DNA from: a virus
Virus record (IMG/VR): IMGVR_UViG_3300044981_000078
Span: 1-64,000 of that record
Length of the DNA stretch: 64,000 nucleotides
Direction: 5' to 3' (one strand)
Shown here: piece after piece, positions 22,061 through 28,202 of the stretch
Layout: each line of letters opens with the position of its first letter
How positions within the stretch are numbered: position 1 is the first letter of the stretch
Notes under the pieces: generated by a model
The model's input: the letters and a program-made list of their open reading frames with translations, nothing else
Database searches by the model: none
What the model was told of the DNA's origin: nothing
Program-made: the position numbers and the translations under genes

Positions 22061-23095
22061 TTACGCCGTTGCCTTTCGGCTCTTATCTCGGCGGAATATC
22101 AAATAATCAGAGTGACCGTCCCAATCTAAAACTACTGTGTCACCTGTCTTGACCTGTTCGGTTGACAGCAATCGTGACATCGGACGGACTACATACTTCT
22201 CAATCGTTCTCTTCAGGTGACGAGCGCCGTAGTTTATATCTGTGCCCTCACGAAGCAAAAACTTCTTAGCCGACTCGTGAGTACTGAAAAGAAACTGGGC
22301 CTTGTCATTATGCAAAATTCTATTCTGAACGATCTCTAGTTCGATATCCAGTATACGATAGAGATGCTCAGATGTCAAGGGATGAAATACCACCACCTTG
22401 TCCAGCCGGTTCATAAACTCAGGAGAAAACTTTCTCTTTGCTGCTTCCTGAGCTATCCTATCAATCTTGTTGTCTAACTGAGTCTCGATTTGAGGTTGCG
22501 AAAACCCCATTGAACCGTTAAACAAACTAGTAATATCTTTGGCCCCGAGATTAGAGGTCAAGAATATCATTGTCAGAGACAGATCAACTCTACGGTTGTC
22601 TCCGAGTGTCAAGGTCGCCTTGTCAAGCATACCAAGTAATAGCTGCCACAGAGAGTCTGACGCTTTCTCAATTTCATCGAATAATAGAAAGCTCAGTCTA
22701 AGACCTTCTTTGTGATATGTCGCCAACGCTTCCTGGGTTATCTTCGGGTGTGTTTCCCGATGACCTAGATATCCCGGAGGTGAACCGATTAACTTTGCTA
22801 TCTCGTGACTGTGTTGAAACTCAGCACAGTCTATCTTAATGGCTGCACGCGGGTCACCAAATAAAACTTCCGCTGTCGCTTCAACTACTCTGGTCTTGCC
22901 AATTCCTGTCGGCCCAAGAAATAAAAAGTTACTTATCGGACGACCGGCGGGGCACAGCCCTGCCCGAAACATTTCAAAGGAGTCTACGATAGCCTCAACC
23001 GCATCTTGCTGGCCGATTATCTTCTCTTCTAAAGAAGACTGAAAACCGATCAGTTCTCGGCTCTTACGGGTCGGGTCCAAATCTGACATAGTCAT
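22061..23095 (-). CDS. AAA+ ATPase resembling the ClpB/ClpC D2 domain
   Basis: About 344 residues from ATG 23095. Walker A GPTGIGKT (61-68), pore-loop region GSPPGYLGH, Walker B FLLFDEIEKA, sensor 1 IFLTSNLGA, arginine finger region FSPEFMNRLDKVVVF and a D2-small domain ending in a beta strand. The N-domain, D1 and middle domain of full Clp proteins are absent. No obvious ClpP-binding loop was identified. It could act as an unfoldase or as an adaptor for host Clp. Sits inside the tRNA array. Confidence 0.85.
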   Translation of the reverse strand: MTMSDLDPTRKSRELIGFQSSLEEKIIGQQDAVEAIVDSFEMFRAGLCPAGRPISNFLFLGPTGIGKTRVVEATAEVLFGDPRAAIKIDCAEFQHSHEIAKLIGSPPGYLGHRETHPKITQEALATYHKEGLRLSFLLFDEIEKASDSLWQLLLGMLDKATLTLGDNRRVDLSLTMIFLTSNLGAKDITSLFNGSMGFSQPQIETQLDNKIDRIAQEAAKRKFSPEFMNRLDKVVVFHPLTSEHLYRILDIELEIVQNRILHNDKAQFLFSTHESAKKFLLREGTDINYGARHLKRTIEKYVVRPMSRLLSTEQVKTGDTVVLDWDGHSDYLIFRRDKSRKATA

Positions 23096-23121
23096 AGAAC
23101 CCCCGAACAACTGTAACAAAC

Positions 23122-23196
23122 TGGAGCACGATAAAGGTTTCGAACCTTTTCCCGCTGTTTACAAGACAGCAGTTCTACCAATTAAACTAATCGTGC
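23122..23196 (-). tRNA. tRNA-Thr(TGT)
   Basis: Acceptor GCACGAT/ATCGTGC, anticodon stem GCTGT/ACAGC with loop CTTGTAA, T-arm AAAGG-TTCGAAA-CCTTT, CCA encoded. The Y RNA ends 3 nt upstream of it. Confidence 0.85.
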
Positions 23197-23199
23197 ATA

Positions 23200-23280
23200 G
23201 CGAGGAATCAAGCGACCTAGGGTATGGGCTTGCGCCCGCTCTATTTACAGTAGAAGTATCCCAGGTCTAACGTCACTCGC
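23200..23280 (-). ncRNA. Y RNA (Ro60-binding RNA) inside tRNA array
   Basis: 81 nt, ends paired GCGAG/CTCGC. It aligns along its length with the Y RNA next to ro60 (57989-58072): TGACGTTAGA versus TGCCGTTAGA, TACTTCTACTG versus TACTTCTTACTG, an AGAGCGGGC-GCAA-GCCC hairpin in the same place, CATACCCTA versus CATATCCTA, and an identical TCGCTTGAT near the 3' end. It lies 3 and 5 nt from neighbouring tRNAs, so it is likely excised by tRNA processing enzymes. Confidence 0.8.
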
Positions 23281-23285
23281 GAAAC

Positions 23286-23372
23286 TGGCTGGGGCGGTAG
23301 GCATCGAACCTACAGGTGTCTTGCGACTCTCGGGTAACAGCCGAGTGGGTTTACCAATTCCCCTACGCCCCA
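23286..23372 (-). tRNA. tRNA-Asn(GTT) with long variable arm
   Basis: Acceptor TGGGGCG/CGCCCCA, anticodon stem CTCGG/CCGAG with loop CTGTTAC, variable hairpin GTC-GCAA-GAC, T-arm GTAGG-TTCGATG-CCTAC, CCA encoded. A type II arm is not normal for asparagine. Confidence 0.75.
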
Positions 23373-23374
23373 AT

Positions 23375-23482
23375 ATTTAAAATGTTTACCCGGCTATCAC
23401 GGGTACCGCTTGGGTTCCACTTGCGACCTACCCACAACTGGTAGCCGCCTTTTGTTGTGTTACGCTTCGCACTATAACATAC
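23375..23482 (-). other. Unassigned structured RNA in tRNA array
   Basis: Stems CGGCTA/TAGCCG and TACCCG/CGGGTA are visible. Weak similarity to the Y RNA ends (TACCAGTTG near the 5' side, CGTGATA near the 3' side). No cloverleaf. Confidence 0.35.
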
Positions 23483-23557
23483 TGGAAGGCAACCGGGGAA
23501 TCCAACCCCGACTTTCGCGTTCGAAGCGCGATGTCTTGTGCATTCGACTAGTCGCCC
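23483..23557 (-). tRNA. tRNA-Arg(TCG)
   Basis: Acceptor GGGCGAC/GTTGCCT, anticodon stem TCGCG/CGCGA with loop CTTCGAA, T-arm CGGGG-TTGGATT-CCCCG, CCA encoded. Confidence 0.85.
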
Positions 23558-23564
23558 ATAAATC

Positions 23565-23640
23565 TGGAGGGCCGTAAGAGAATCGAACTCTTTTCTCGAC
23601 GTTCGTAGCGTCGTGTCCTATTCCGGTGAACGAACAGCCC
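23565..23640 (-). tRNA. tRNA-Arg(ACG)
   Basis: Acceptor GGGCTGT/ACGGCCC, anticodon stem CGACG/CGTCG with loop CTACGAA, T-arm AAGAG-TTCGATT-CTCTT, CCA encoded. A34 would need editing to inosine for wobble. Confidence 0.85.
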
Positions 23641-23649
23641 ATTAAAACT

Positions 23650-23725
23650 TGGTAGCCAACTTCGGACTCGAACCGAAAACCCCTTGTTTGTAGGACAAGT
23701 GCTCTTGCCATTGAGCTAGTCGGCT
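23650..23725 (-). tRNA. tRNA-Val(TAC)
   Basis: Acceptor AGCCGAC/GTTGGCT, anticodon stem CTTGT/ACAAG with loop CCTACAA (C33), T-arm TTCGG-TTCGAGT-CCGAA, CCA encoded. Confidence 0.85.
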
Positions 23726-23732
23726 AAACTTT

Positions 23733-23905
23733 TGCGGGACGGTGGAGCTTCGCTCACTTCGCCGGACTGATTACCACACATAGCCATCGTTTACCGATGC
23801 TGACGCCCGCATTAATAGTCTGGGTGCCCGGGGATTCTCACCCCGCCGTCACGACAGTACTGACTAGTCTTCCTGCCGGACTGGTAACGAATTACCGCGT
23901 ACCCG
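23733..23905 (-). other. Unassigned structured RNA region, two related halves
   Basis: Two blocks share TTACCAGTCCGGC / TAATCAGTCCGGC. One has GCGGG/CCCGC ends, the other GGGT/ACCC ends plus a CGGGG-TGAGAAT-CCCCG arm that looks like a T-arm. Neither folds as a normal tRNA and neither has CCA. Could be one RNA or a duplication. Confidence 0.4.
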
Positions 23906-23912
23906 TAAAACT

Positions 23913-23986
23913 TGGTGGACCGTACATGAATCGAACATGCACCGCTTCCTTGCAAGGGAAACAGACTCCCGTTATCCTAACGGCCC
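23913..23986 (-). tRNA. tRNA-Ala(TGC)
   Basis: Acceptor GGGCCGT/ACGGTCC, anticodon loop CTTGCAA, T-arm GCATG-TTCGATT-CATGT, CCA encoded. Confidence 0.85.
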
Positions 23987-23990
23987 AAAA

Positions 23991-24110
23991 TTACTTCTTA
24001 TGAAAAACTGTCTTATACAAACTGTAATTAAACTTATATTCAGCGAATGATGTTGCTAATCCGGCACCGAACAGAACTGCTAGTACCGCTACTGCTTTCA
24101 GAATTAGCAT
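23991..24110 (-). CDS. 39-residue membrane peptide
   Basis: ATG 24110 to TAA 23991 with AAGGGG 7 bases upstream. MLILKAVAVLAVLFGAGLAT is a membrane span or signal anchor, followed by a short Tyr/Lys-rich tail. Too short for common ORF cut-offs. Could be a toxin-like or envelope-active peptide; function unknown. Confidence 0.6.
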   Translation of the reverse strand: MLILKAVAVLAVLFGAGLATSFAEYKFNYSLYKTVFHKK

Positions 24111-24123
24111 ACTGTCCCCTTGA

Positions 24124-24178
24124 AATATTCGCGGCCTGTTCCCAGAACTAGTCAACCGTATCGAACGGCGAGGCGAAA
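24124..24178 (-). other. Structured spacer
   Basis: Ends TTCGC/GCGAA enclosing CCGT-TCGAT-ACGG (T-arm-like) and GTTC-TGG-GAAC hairpins. 55 nt, too short for a tRNA; perhaps a decayed one. Confidence 0.3.
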
Positions 24179-24179
24179 T

Positions 24180-24255
24180 TGGTTGTGGTCACAGGAATCG
24201 AACCTGTTGCCTCTCGCCTATCAAGCGAGCGCCCATCCTTATGTGCTTGACCACA
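24180..24255 (-). tRNA. tRNA-Ile(GAT)
   Basis: Acceptor TGTGGTC/GACCACA, anticodon stem CTCGC/GCGAG with loop TTGATAG, T-arm ACAGG-TTCGATT-CCTGT, CCA encoded. Confidence 0.85.
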
Positions 24256-24374
24256 ATAAAACTTTTCTTCAAGAAGCCACCGTGCCAATGCACCAATACT
24301 ATTCGGTTGCTTCGCGAGTTTTTCTAGCTCTTATTTTGTACAGAGCTTTTGTGATGGTTCATAACTCATAAAAC
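24256..24374 (-). other. Gap holding a possible broken small ORF
   Basis: Minus strand from ATG at about 24366 reads MSYEPSQKLCTK, then TAA, then continues open as ELEKLAKQPNSIGALARWLL. Either a decayed gene or coincidence. No RNA fold seen. Confidence 0.25.
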
Positions 24375-24464
24375 TGGAGGAGTAGGCTGGATTCGAACCA
24401 GCAGTGTTCGCAAGGAACTCCGCTTTTACAGAGCGGTGGGATTACCGGATATCCCGTCTACTCC
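24375..24464 (-). tRNA. tRNA-Tyr(GTA)
   Basis: Type II: acceptor GGAGTAG/CTACTCC, anticodon stem CCGCT/AGCGG with loop CTGTAAA, long variable arm, T-arm GCTGG-TTCGAAT-CCAGC, CCA encoded. Confidence 0.87.
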
Positions 24465-24470
24465 AAAACT

Positions 24471-24546
24471 TGGTAGGTCCGGTGGGAGTCCAACCCACAA
24501 CGTTTCGATTAAAAGTCGAGTGCTCTGGCAATTGAGCTACGAACCT
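24471..24546 (-). tRNA. tRNA-Lys(TTT)
   Basis: Acceptor AGGTTCG/CGGACCT, anticodon loop CTTTTAA, T-arm GTGGG-TTGGACT-CCCAC, CCA encoded. Close paralogue of the next gene. Confidence 0.85.
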
Positions 24547-24551
24547 AAATA

Positions 24552-24627
24552 TGGTGACTCCGGTGGAAGTCCAATCCACAACCTATCGGGTAAGAGCCGA
24601 GTGCTCTGGCAATTGAGCTACGAAGTC
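24552..24627 (-). tRNA. tRNA-Lys(CTT)
   Basis: Acceptor GACTTCG/CGGAGTC, anticodon loop CTCTTAC, T-arm GTGGA-TTGGACT-TCCAC, CCA encoded. D-arm and flank nearly identical to the Lys(TTT) gene, so a local duplication. Confidence 0.85.
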
Positions 24628-24633
24628 AAAACT

Positions 24634-24725
24634 TGGTCCGCTAGACTGGATTCGAACCAGTATGCCGTTTTATAGCGGCGGAGGGTTTTAAGTCCTCAGT
24701 GTCTCGCCTGTTCCACCACTAGCGG
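24634..24725 (-). tRNA. tRNA-Leu(TAA)
   Basis: Type II: acceptor CCGCTAG/CTAGCGG, anticodon loop CTTAAAA, variable hairpin CCGCCGCTATAAAACGGC, T-loop TTCGAAT, CCA encoded. Confidence 0.85.
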
Positions 24726-24732
24726 ATAAAAT

Positions 24733-24826
24733 TGGTATTCCCGAGAGGACTCGAACCTCTATCTTGCTGGAATCCCCAGCGACCAAGGTATAAGCTTGGG
24801 GCTCTAACCAATTGAGCTACGGGAAT
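24733..24826 (-). tRNA. tRNA-Ile(TAT) with long variable arm
   Basis: Acceptor ATTCCCG/CGGGAAT, anticodon stem CCAAG/CTTGG with loop CTTATAC, variable hairpin GCTGG/CCAGC, T-arm AGAGG-TTCGAGT-CCTCT, CCA encoded. Isoleucine tRNAs are normally type I. Confidence 0.75.
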
Positions 24827-24828
24827 AT

Positions 24829-24913
24829 TGGTGCGAAAGAGGGGAGTCCAACCCCTACGGTTTTACCCGGCGGTTTTTGAGACCGCTGCGTCTGGCAATT
24901 CCGCCACTCTCGC
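24829..24913 (-). tRNA. tRNA-Leu(CAA)
   Basis: Type II: acceptor GCGAGAG/CTTTCGC, anticodon stem GCGGT/ACCGC with loop CTCAAAA, long variable arm, T-arm AGGGG-TTGGACT-CCCCT, CCA encoded. Confidence 0.85.
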
Positions 24914-24919
24914 ATAATA

Positions 24920-24979
24920 TTTGGGACACTTAAGTCCCAGGTTGGTCTTCACTCCCTCGCGGGCGAAGCTTACCAAACC
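24920..24979 (-). other. Structured spacer RNA
   Basis: Minus strand: a long hairpin AGGTT(T)GGT/ACCAACCT with an inner CTTC(G)CCC-GCGA-GGG(AGT)GAAG, then GGGAC-TTAAGT-GTCCC. Well-formed, but family not recognised. Confidence 0.35.
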
Positions 24980-24984
24980 TAAAC

Positions 24985-25058
24985 TGGTCCTGGCTGTCCG
25001 AGTCGGACGGACACGGCTCGTTCTTCAGACGAGAATGCGACCCCTACATCAAACCAGG
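24985..25058 (-). tRNA. tRNA-Phe(GAA)
   Basis: Acceptor CCTGGTT/AGCCAGG, anticodon stem CTCGT/ACGAG with loop CTGAAGA, T-arm GTCCG-TCCGACT-CGGAC, CCA encoded. First tRNA after the array promoter. Confidence 0.85.
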
Positions 25059-25128
25059 ATAATCTTTCGGGCTTTTGTTGGCGGGAGCCCTGCAACCCGA
25101 CTTAGTGACTTTATATTTAACTTTTAAC

Positions 25129-25157
25129 ACTCTAGCACAGTTCTGAAAACCTGTCAA
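25129..25157 (-). promoter_or_regulatory. Sigma-70-type promoter of the tRNA array
   Basis: Minus strand: TTGACA (25152-25157), 17-base spacer, TAGAGT (25129-25134). Transcription would start near 25122 and run through the tRNA array to the terminator at 17.2 kb, possibly with internal stops. Confidence 0.75.
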
Positions 25158-25168
25158 GCTTTTATTTC

Positions 25169-25206
25169 AAAAATCTTTTGAGGCTTTCATAGTTTGTCGG
25201 TAGCCT
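25169..25206 (-). terminator. Weak terminator after tRNA-His
   Basis: Minus strand: GAGGCT/AGCCTC stem (25180-25206), then AAAAGATTTTT. It separates the His tRNA transcript from the main array promoter. Confidence 0.45.
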
Positions 25207-25257
25207 CTAACCGGACATCTCCATCCTACTTGGGATAGGACCAGTCGGACGGGAACT

Positions 25258-25333
25258 TGGGGCGAAAGATCAGACTCGAACTGACATTCTCCGATTCACA
25301 GTCGGATGTCCTTACCTTTGGACGACAATCGCC
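25258..25333 (-). tRNA. tRNA-His(GTG)
   Basis: Anticodon stem TCCGA/TCGGA with loop CTGTGAA, T-loop TTCGAGT. It has the extra 5' G pairing with C73, which is the histidine identity feature, and an encoded CCA. The acceptor has two T-T mismatches. Confidence 0.8.
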
Positions 25334-25340
25334 ATCAAAC

Positions 25341-25514
25341 TTAAAGTTTCTTGATTTCGTTAACTACAGCGGTCTCGATCTTCTTGAGTTCCGCTTTGCC
25401 CTTCGCTATCTCTTTCGCGAACCACAGTCTAACTGCTGCCGAGCCCGCGATGAAACTTGCGACCAGCTTTGCATATTCGCTGGTTAGTACTGCTGTCAGT
25501 GAGAAGATTACCAT
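25341..25514 (-). CDS. Small membrane protein
   Basis: 57 residues from ATG 25514 (MVIFSLTAVLTSEYAKLVAS), with AAAGGAAA before it. One or two weak membrane segments (about 1-12 and 16-34) and a Lys-rich helical tail. Holin-like in layout, but unproven. The start at 25532 has no ribosome site. Confidence 0.55.
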   Translation of the reverse strand: MVIFSLTAVLTSEYAKLVASFIAGSAAVRLWFAKEIAKGKAELKKIETAVVNEIKKL

Positions 25515-25541
25515 ATTCGTTTCCTTTGTCAAGCTTTATTT

Positions 25542-25850
25542 TTACTTTCCTTGATATCCGCCCTTATCGGCTTCTGTGTTGCCAAATCCACGTACCGGTG
25601 CCGGGGAGTTGTTCGGCTTGGCGCTGTATCCCGCTGACTGATAGCCATTCGATCCAAGTTGGCACTCACGTAGTTCGATCAACTCTGAATTCGGTTGCTC
25701 GGTGGCTACGGTAGTTTGATTACGTGCATACCGTCCCGGGTTGCCCAGGGCATCATTCTTTATGTCACCAGTTACCTTAGCCGCCGGGGTGGTTATCCCC
25801 GCACTGGCTACGTCGGTCGGTTGATTATAAGCCGGGTCAATTTTCAACAT
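25542..25850 (-). CDS. Hypothetical protein
   Basis: 102 residues from ATG 25850 (MLKIDPAYNQPTDVASAG), GGAGAG upstream. Asn/Gly/Pro-rich and probably poorly structured (NPGRYARNQTTVATEQ...YSAKPNNSPAPV). Function unknown. Confidence 0.5.
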   Translation of the reverse strand: MLKIDPAYNQPTDVASAGITTPAAKVTGDIKNDALGNPGRYARNQTTVATEQPNSELIELRECQLGSNGYQSAGYSAKPNNSPAPVRGFGNTEADKGGYQGK

Positions 25851-25851
25851 G

Positions 25852-26265
25852 CTACTCTCCAAAAAATTTAACTGTATCCAACGCGAGATGTTTGAAGGCC
25901 CGGATAACTTGGGAACGGAAGACCTTGAAGTCTTCGCCGCCGACTGAGGCTCTAAGTTGACTTAGAATATCTGTAACTTCGGTACCACCGCATAACATGC
26001 CTGGGTCTATATTTACAGAACCTGCGCCTTCTGACAAATCACGATCATGAATAACTACATCTGAGCCGTCTTCACTATGTTCGATGGTTGTAGAAGCATA
26101 AACAGCTTTTTGCTCTGGCTGCAGTACTACGGTCTCTCCAACATGTTTCGGAACGTGGAACTCAACTTTTACATCTTTCCATTCTTCGCCCGGTTCTTTC
26201 ACCTGGACTACTTCGGACCTGAGAGGCGATTGGTCCACTCGATTGACATAACGCTCAGTTGGCAT
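25852..26265 (-). CDS. Hypothetical protein
   Basis: 137 residues (MPTERYVNRVDQSPLRSEVV...). Acidic, beta-rich first half (VEFHVPKHVGETVVLQPEQK) and a helical C-terminus. First gene of the leftward arm after the divergence region. AAGGAC ribosome site. Not recognised. Confidence 0.55.
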   Translation of the reverse strand: MPTERYVNRVDQSPLRSEVVQVKEPGEEWKDVKVEFHVPKHVGETVVLQPEQKAVYASTTIEHSEDGSDVVIHDRDLSEGAGSVNIDPGMLCGGTEVTDILSQLRASVGGEDFKVFRSQVIRAFKHLALDTVKFFGE

Positions 26266-26817
26266 TGTTTTTAGTCCTTTGTATTCTTCAGGTCGGTCTG
26301 ACAGACCTTTTTGGTAGACCTTTATTCCCGTAAAGCCTTTGTAATGAATAGGTTATAGGCTATTGCTCTAATGTGCCGGTCTCCGAGCAAAAACGTCAAT
26401 TGTTCGTTACCGATCCCGGGTGCAAAGGGCCGCCGGGGCGCTCTACCCCCGTCAAAATTCCATAAGTACCTTCTTTTCAGATACTTAGGAGCGGGACTCC
26501 CAACTTCTTCGCGCTCAACGCATGTCTATAACTTACTCGATCTAAACAGCTTATCGGTATCGCTCGGAAACCACTCAAATCACTGCTTTTGTTGCAAATC
26601 CTTGCAAATCAATGCGTTAGTTTGTTTGCGTATAATGACTTATTATCCCCTTTTGGCTCGGATACAGAGGGTCATTGCCGCCGCTCGCCTCTAGCACACC
26701 CGAAACTGCCTTTATTTTCAACAAGTTATGGCGTTTTCGCTTTATTTTCGTGTTTTTCTGTTCGATTTTCTAATTTTTTCGGTGTTTTAGTTTTGCCTGG
26801 TCCCACTCACATGGAGT
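26266..26817. other. Left part of divergence region, no gene seen
   Basis: Short ORFs here have no coding look. A small plus-strand hairpin AGGTC/GACCT followed by TTTTT lies at about 26299-26322. Short tandem TTGCAAATCC units lie near 26591. The stretch 26707-26800 is very T-rich. It is the left half of the switch between the two arms. Confidence 0.4.
26671..26698. repeat. 28-bp direct repeat, copy 1
   Basis: GTCATTGCCGCCGCTCGCCT... matches copy 2 at 26816-26843 at about 24 of 28 positions. The two copies flank a 117-bp T-rich segment. Confidence 0.55.
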
Positions 26818-26843
26818 CATAGCCGCCGCTCGTCCATAGCACA
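26816..26843. repeat. 28-bp direct repeat, copy 2
   Basis: GTCATAGCCGCCGCTCGTCC...; see copy 1. It also forms the end of the decayed hydrolase frame, so it may mark a recombination joint. Confidence 0.55.
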
Positions 26844-27186
26844 AATGAAAACAAGCGACGTGGCACCCGCGCGCTTGGACATGGCGCGCTGGGCCTCAGG
26901 TGAAATCATCCGGTCCTTGGTGGTGAGCAGATACCAGCTCGGCTTCGTCCTCCACGAGGGCGGAAACCTTTGGATGGTTTCCGGCTTCGGTGATTACCGC
27001 TCCCCCGTAGGAATGTCCAACGAGAACTGTAGGTCCGTCCTGCGTTGCCAGAGTTCTCTTGGTAACGGCAACGTCGTCCTCCAACGATATCGTCGGATTC
27101 TGGACGATGCTGACGCTATAGCCGTCTTGCTTCAATATCTTGTAGACGCCCTCCCAGCCTGCGCCATCCACAAAGCCACCATGGAC
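26818..27186 (-). pseudogene. Decayed alpha/beta-hydrolase fragment, host-like
   Basis: From about 27186 the minus strand reads VHGGFVDGAGWEGVYKILKQ, then GPTVLVGHSYGGAVITEAG with the nucleophile elbow GHSYGG of alpha/beta hydrolases, then HPKVSALV. After this an internal deletion and frame change lead to WYLLTTKDRMISPEAQRAMS, which looks like the C-terminal region of the same protein. No start, and the catalytic Asp region is missing. It is more GC-rich than its surroundings. Likely a piece of bacterial chromosome captured by the phage. Confidence 0.65.
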
Positions 27187-27298
27187 GAGTTAGATCAATT
27201 GATTCGCCCAGTCCCTCGGCTAACAGCCTCTCGACCCGGTCTCTCGCTCGCTTTCCCTTCCTATAAGATGTCTCAATTAGTACGGGCTTATTCCCAGG

Positions 27299-27374
27299 AT
27301 TGTGCCGCCACAAATTGGCGGCGCTATTTTCAGGGGTCAAAACACCGATTGTGCCGCCAGAATTGTGCCGCCAA
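27299..27374. repeat. Clustered TTGTGCCGCCA repeats
   Basis: ATTGTGCCGCCA occurs three times within 76 bp, once in inverted form with TTGGCGGC. A further TTTGGCGGCGC lies at about 27701. This resembles eroded ends of insertion sequences; no transposase frame is present nearby. Confidence 0.45.
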
Positions 27375-27783
27375 GTGCTCAAAAAATATTAAGTGTATCA
27401 AAACAATATACTTAGTCATTTCGCACCTGATTCACAATTAGCTAAGTCCTTTGTTTGTGTAAAATGCTGTTGGCCAAAATGCTGTCCTGTAGACAGAGCG
27501 CATTCGTATCAGAAAAATAAATCCAAAAATGCCCCATATGAATTATAAGTATTTTATATATCATATAGATAGAAACGATTATTTTTTGATATTAATAAGG
27601 AGAAACACGGAGGCACCTATTTTGACCCTAAATTATTATGACTAAATATGACTCAAATTAGATCACTTTTCGGATAGAATACTGTCTCAGGAGACCTCGA
27701 TTTGGCGGCGCTTTGAATCAAAAACAAAAGACTTACAGTCAGGGATAATAAAAAGTAGTCGATTGTGCCTCCGCATTTCTCCC
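27375..27783. other. AT-rich regulatory gap, no gene seen
   Basis: About 400 bp with AT-rich stretches (27530-27650) and no credible ORF on either strand. It lies upstream of the first rightward promoter, so operators or an origin could be here, but no repeat family was found. Confidence 0.35.
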
Positions 27784-27812
27784 TTGACAATTAATTTGAC
27801 TTATGGCATACT
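27784..27812 (+). promoter_or_regulatory. First rightward promoter
   Basis: TTGACA (27784-27789), 17-base spacer, CATACT. A GGGTAG-AAA-CTACCC hairpin lies in the leader at about 27823-27838, before the ribosome site of the first gene. It probably drives early genes. Confidence 0.6.
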
Positions 27813-27874
27813 TGGACAATTAGGGTAGAAACTACCCCGAGTTATATATTGTTTACTTAAAATTGGAGGATACG

Positions 27875-28132
27875 ATGCCAAGTAATGAGGACGTTCAAGC
27901 ACGATTGATTAATCTTTTAGACCAGGCTCCGGATAAACTAATGGTCCGGCGCAAGCTAGTCAAGGCATGCGGCAGCAGCTATCGCTGTCGAGCGGACGAA
28001 CAAATCAGCCTGCTACTATCCAATGGTGTATTCGTCCTGTTAGGTCTCGGGGTCAAAGGTAGCCCAAAGGTCGTAGCACTCAATAAGCAATTGACCCCCG
28101 ACCGCTGCCCGCTCTGTCATCAACCTTATTAG
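27875..28132 (+). CDS. Small early protein with zinc finger tail
   Basis: 85 residues from ATG 27875 after GGAGG. The body (about 1-70) looks like a winged-helix fold (LINLLDQAPDKLMVRRKLVK). The C-terminus has CPLCHQPY. First gene of the rightward arm, so a host-takeover or regulatory role is plausible. Function unknown. Confidence 0.6.
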   Translation: MPSNEDVQARLINLLDQAPDKLMVRRKLVKACGSSYRCRADEQISLLLSNGVFVLLGLGVKGSPKVVALNKQLTPDRCPLCHQPY

Positions 28133-28148
28133 GTACTAGTACTTTTTT
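28132..28148 (+). terminator. Palindrome plus T-run, possible compact terminator
   Basis: GGTACTAGTAC followed by TTTTTT directly after the stop codon. The same element recurs after the stop at 29600. Stem is only 5 bp, so termination would be weak. Confidence 0.35.
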
Positions 28149-28152
28149 GTTG

Positions 28153-28181
28153 TTGACAAATTCTGTGGATAATGAGACCAT
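28153..28181 (+). promoter_or_regulatory. Promoter with shared downstream box
   Basis: TTGACA, 17 bases, GACCAT. The segment GGATAATGAGACCATCGGTA closely matches GGATATGAGACCATCAGTA at 31194-31212, so both may be read by the same factor. Confidence 0.55.
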
Positions 28182-28202
28182 CGGTACATGGAGGGCAACA
28201 TC

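Noticed and set aside
23733-23905. Two extra tRNA genes
   Set aside because: A T-arm-like hairpin is present in one half, but acceptor ends do not pair well, there is no anticodon arm and no CCA.
24256-24374. Alternative genetic code suggested by in-frame TAA in a small ORF
   Set aside because: All large genes use TAA, TAG and TGA as normal stops, so a broken ORF is the simpler reading.
27116-27382. 88-residue minus-strand ORF rich in Arg
   Set aside because: It crosses the repeat cluster and the hydrolase fragment in the wrong frame; treated as noise over degraded DNA.
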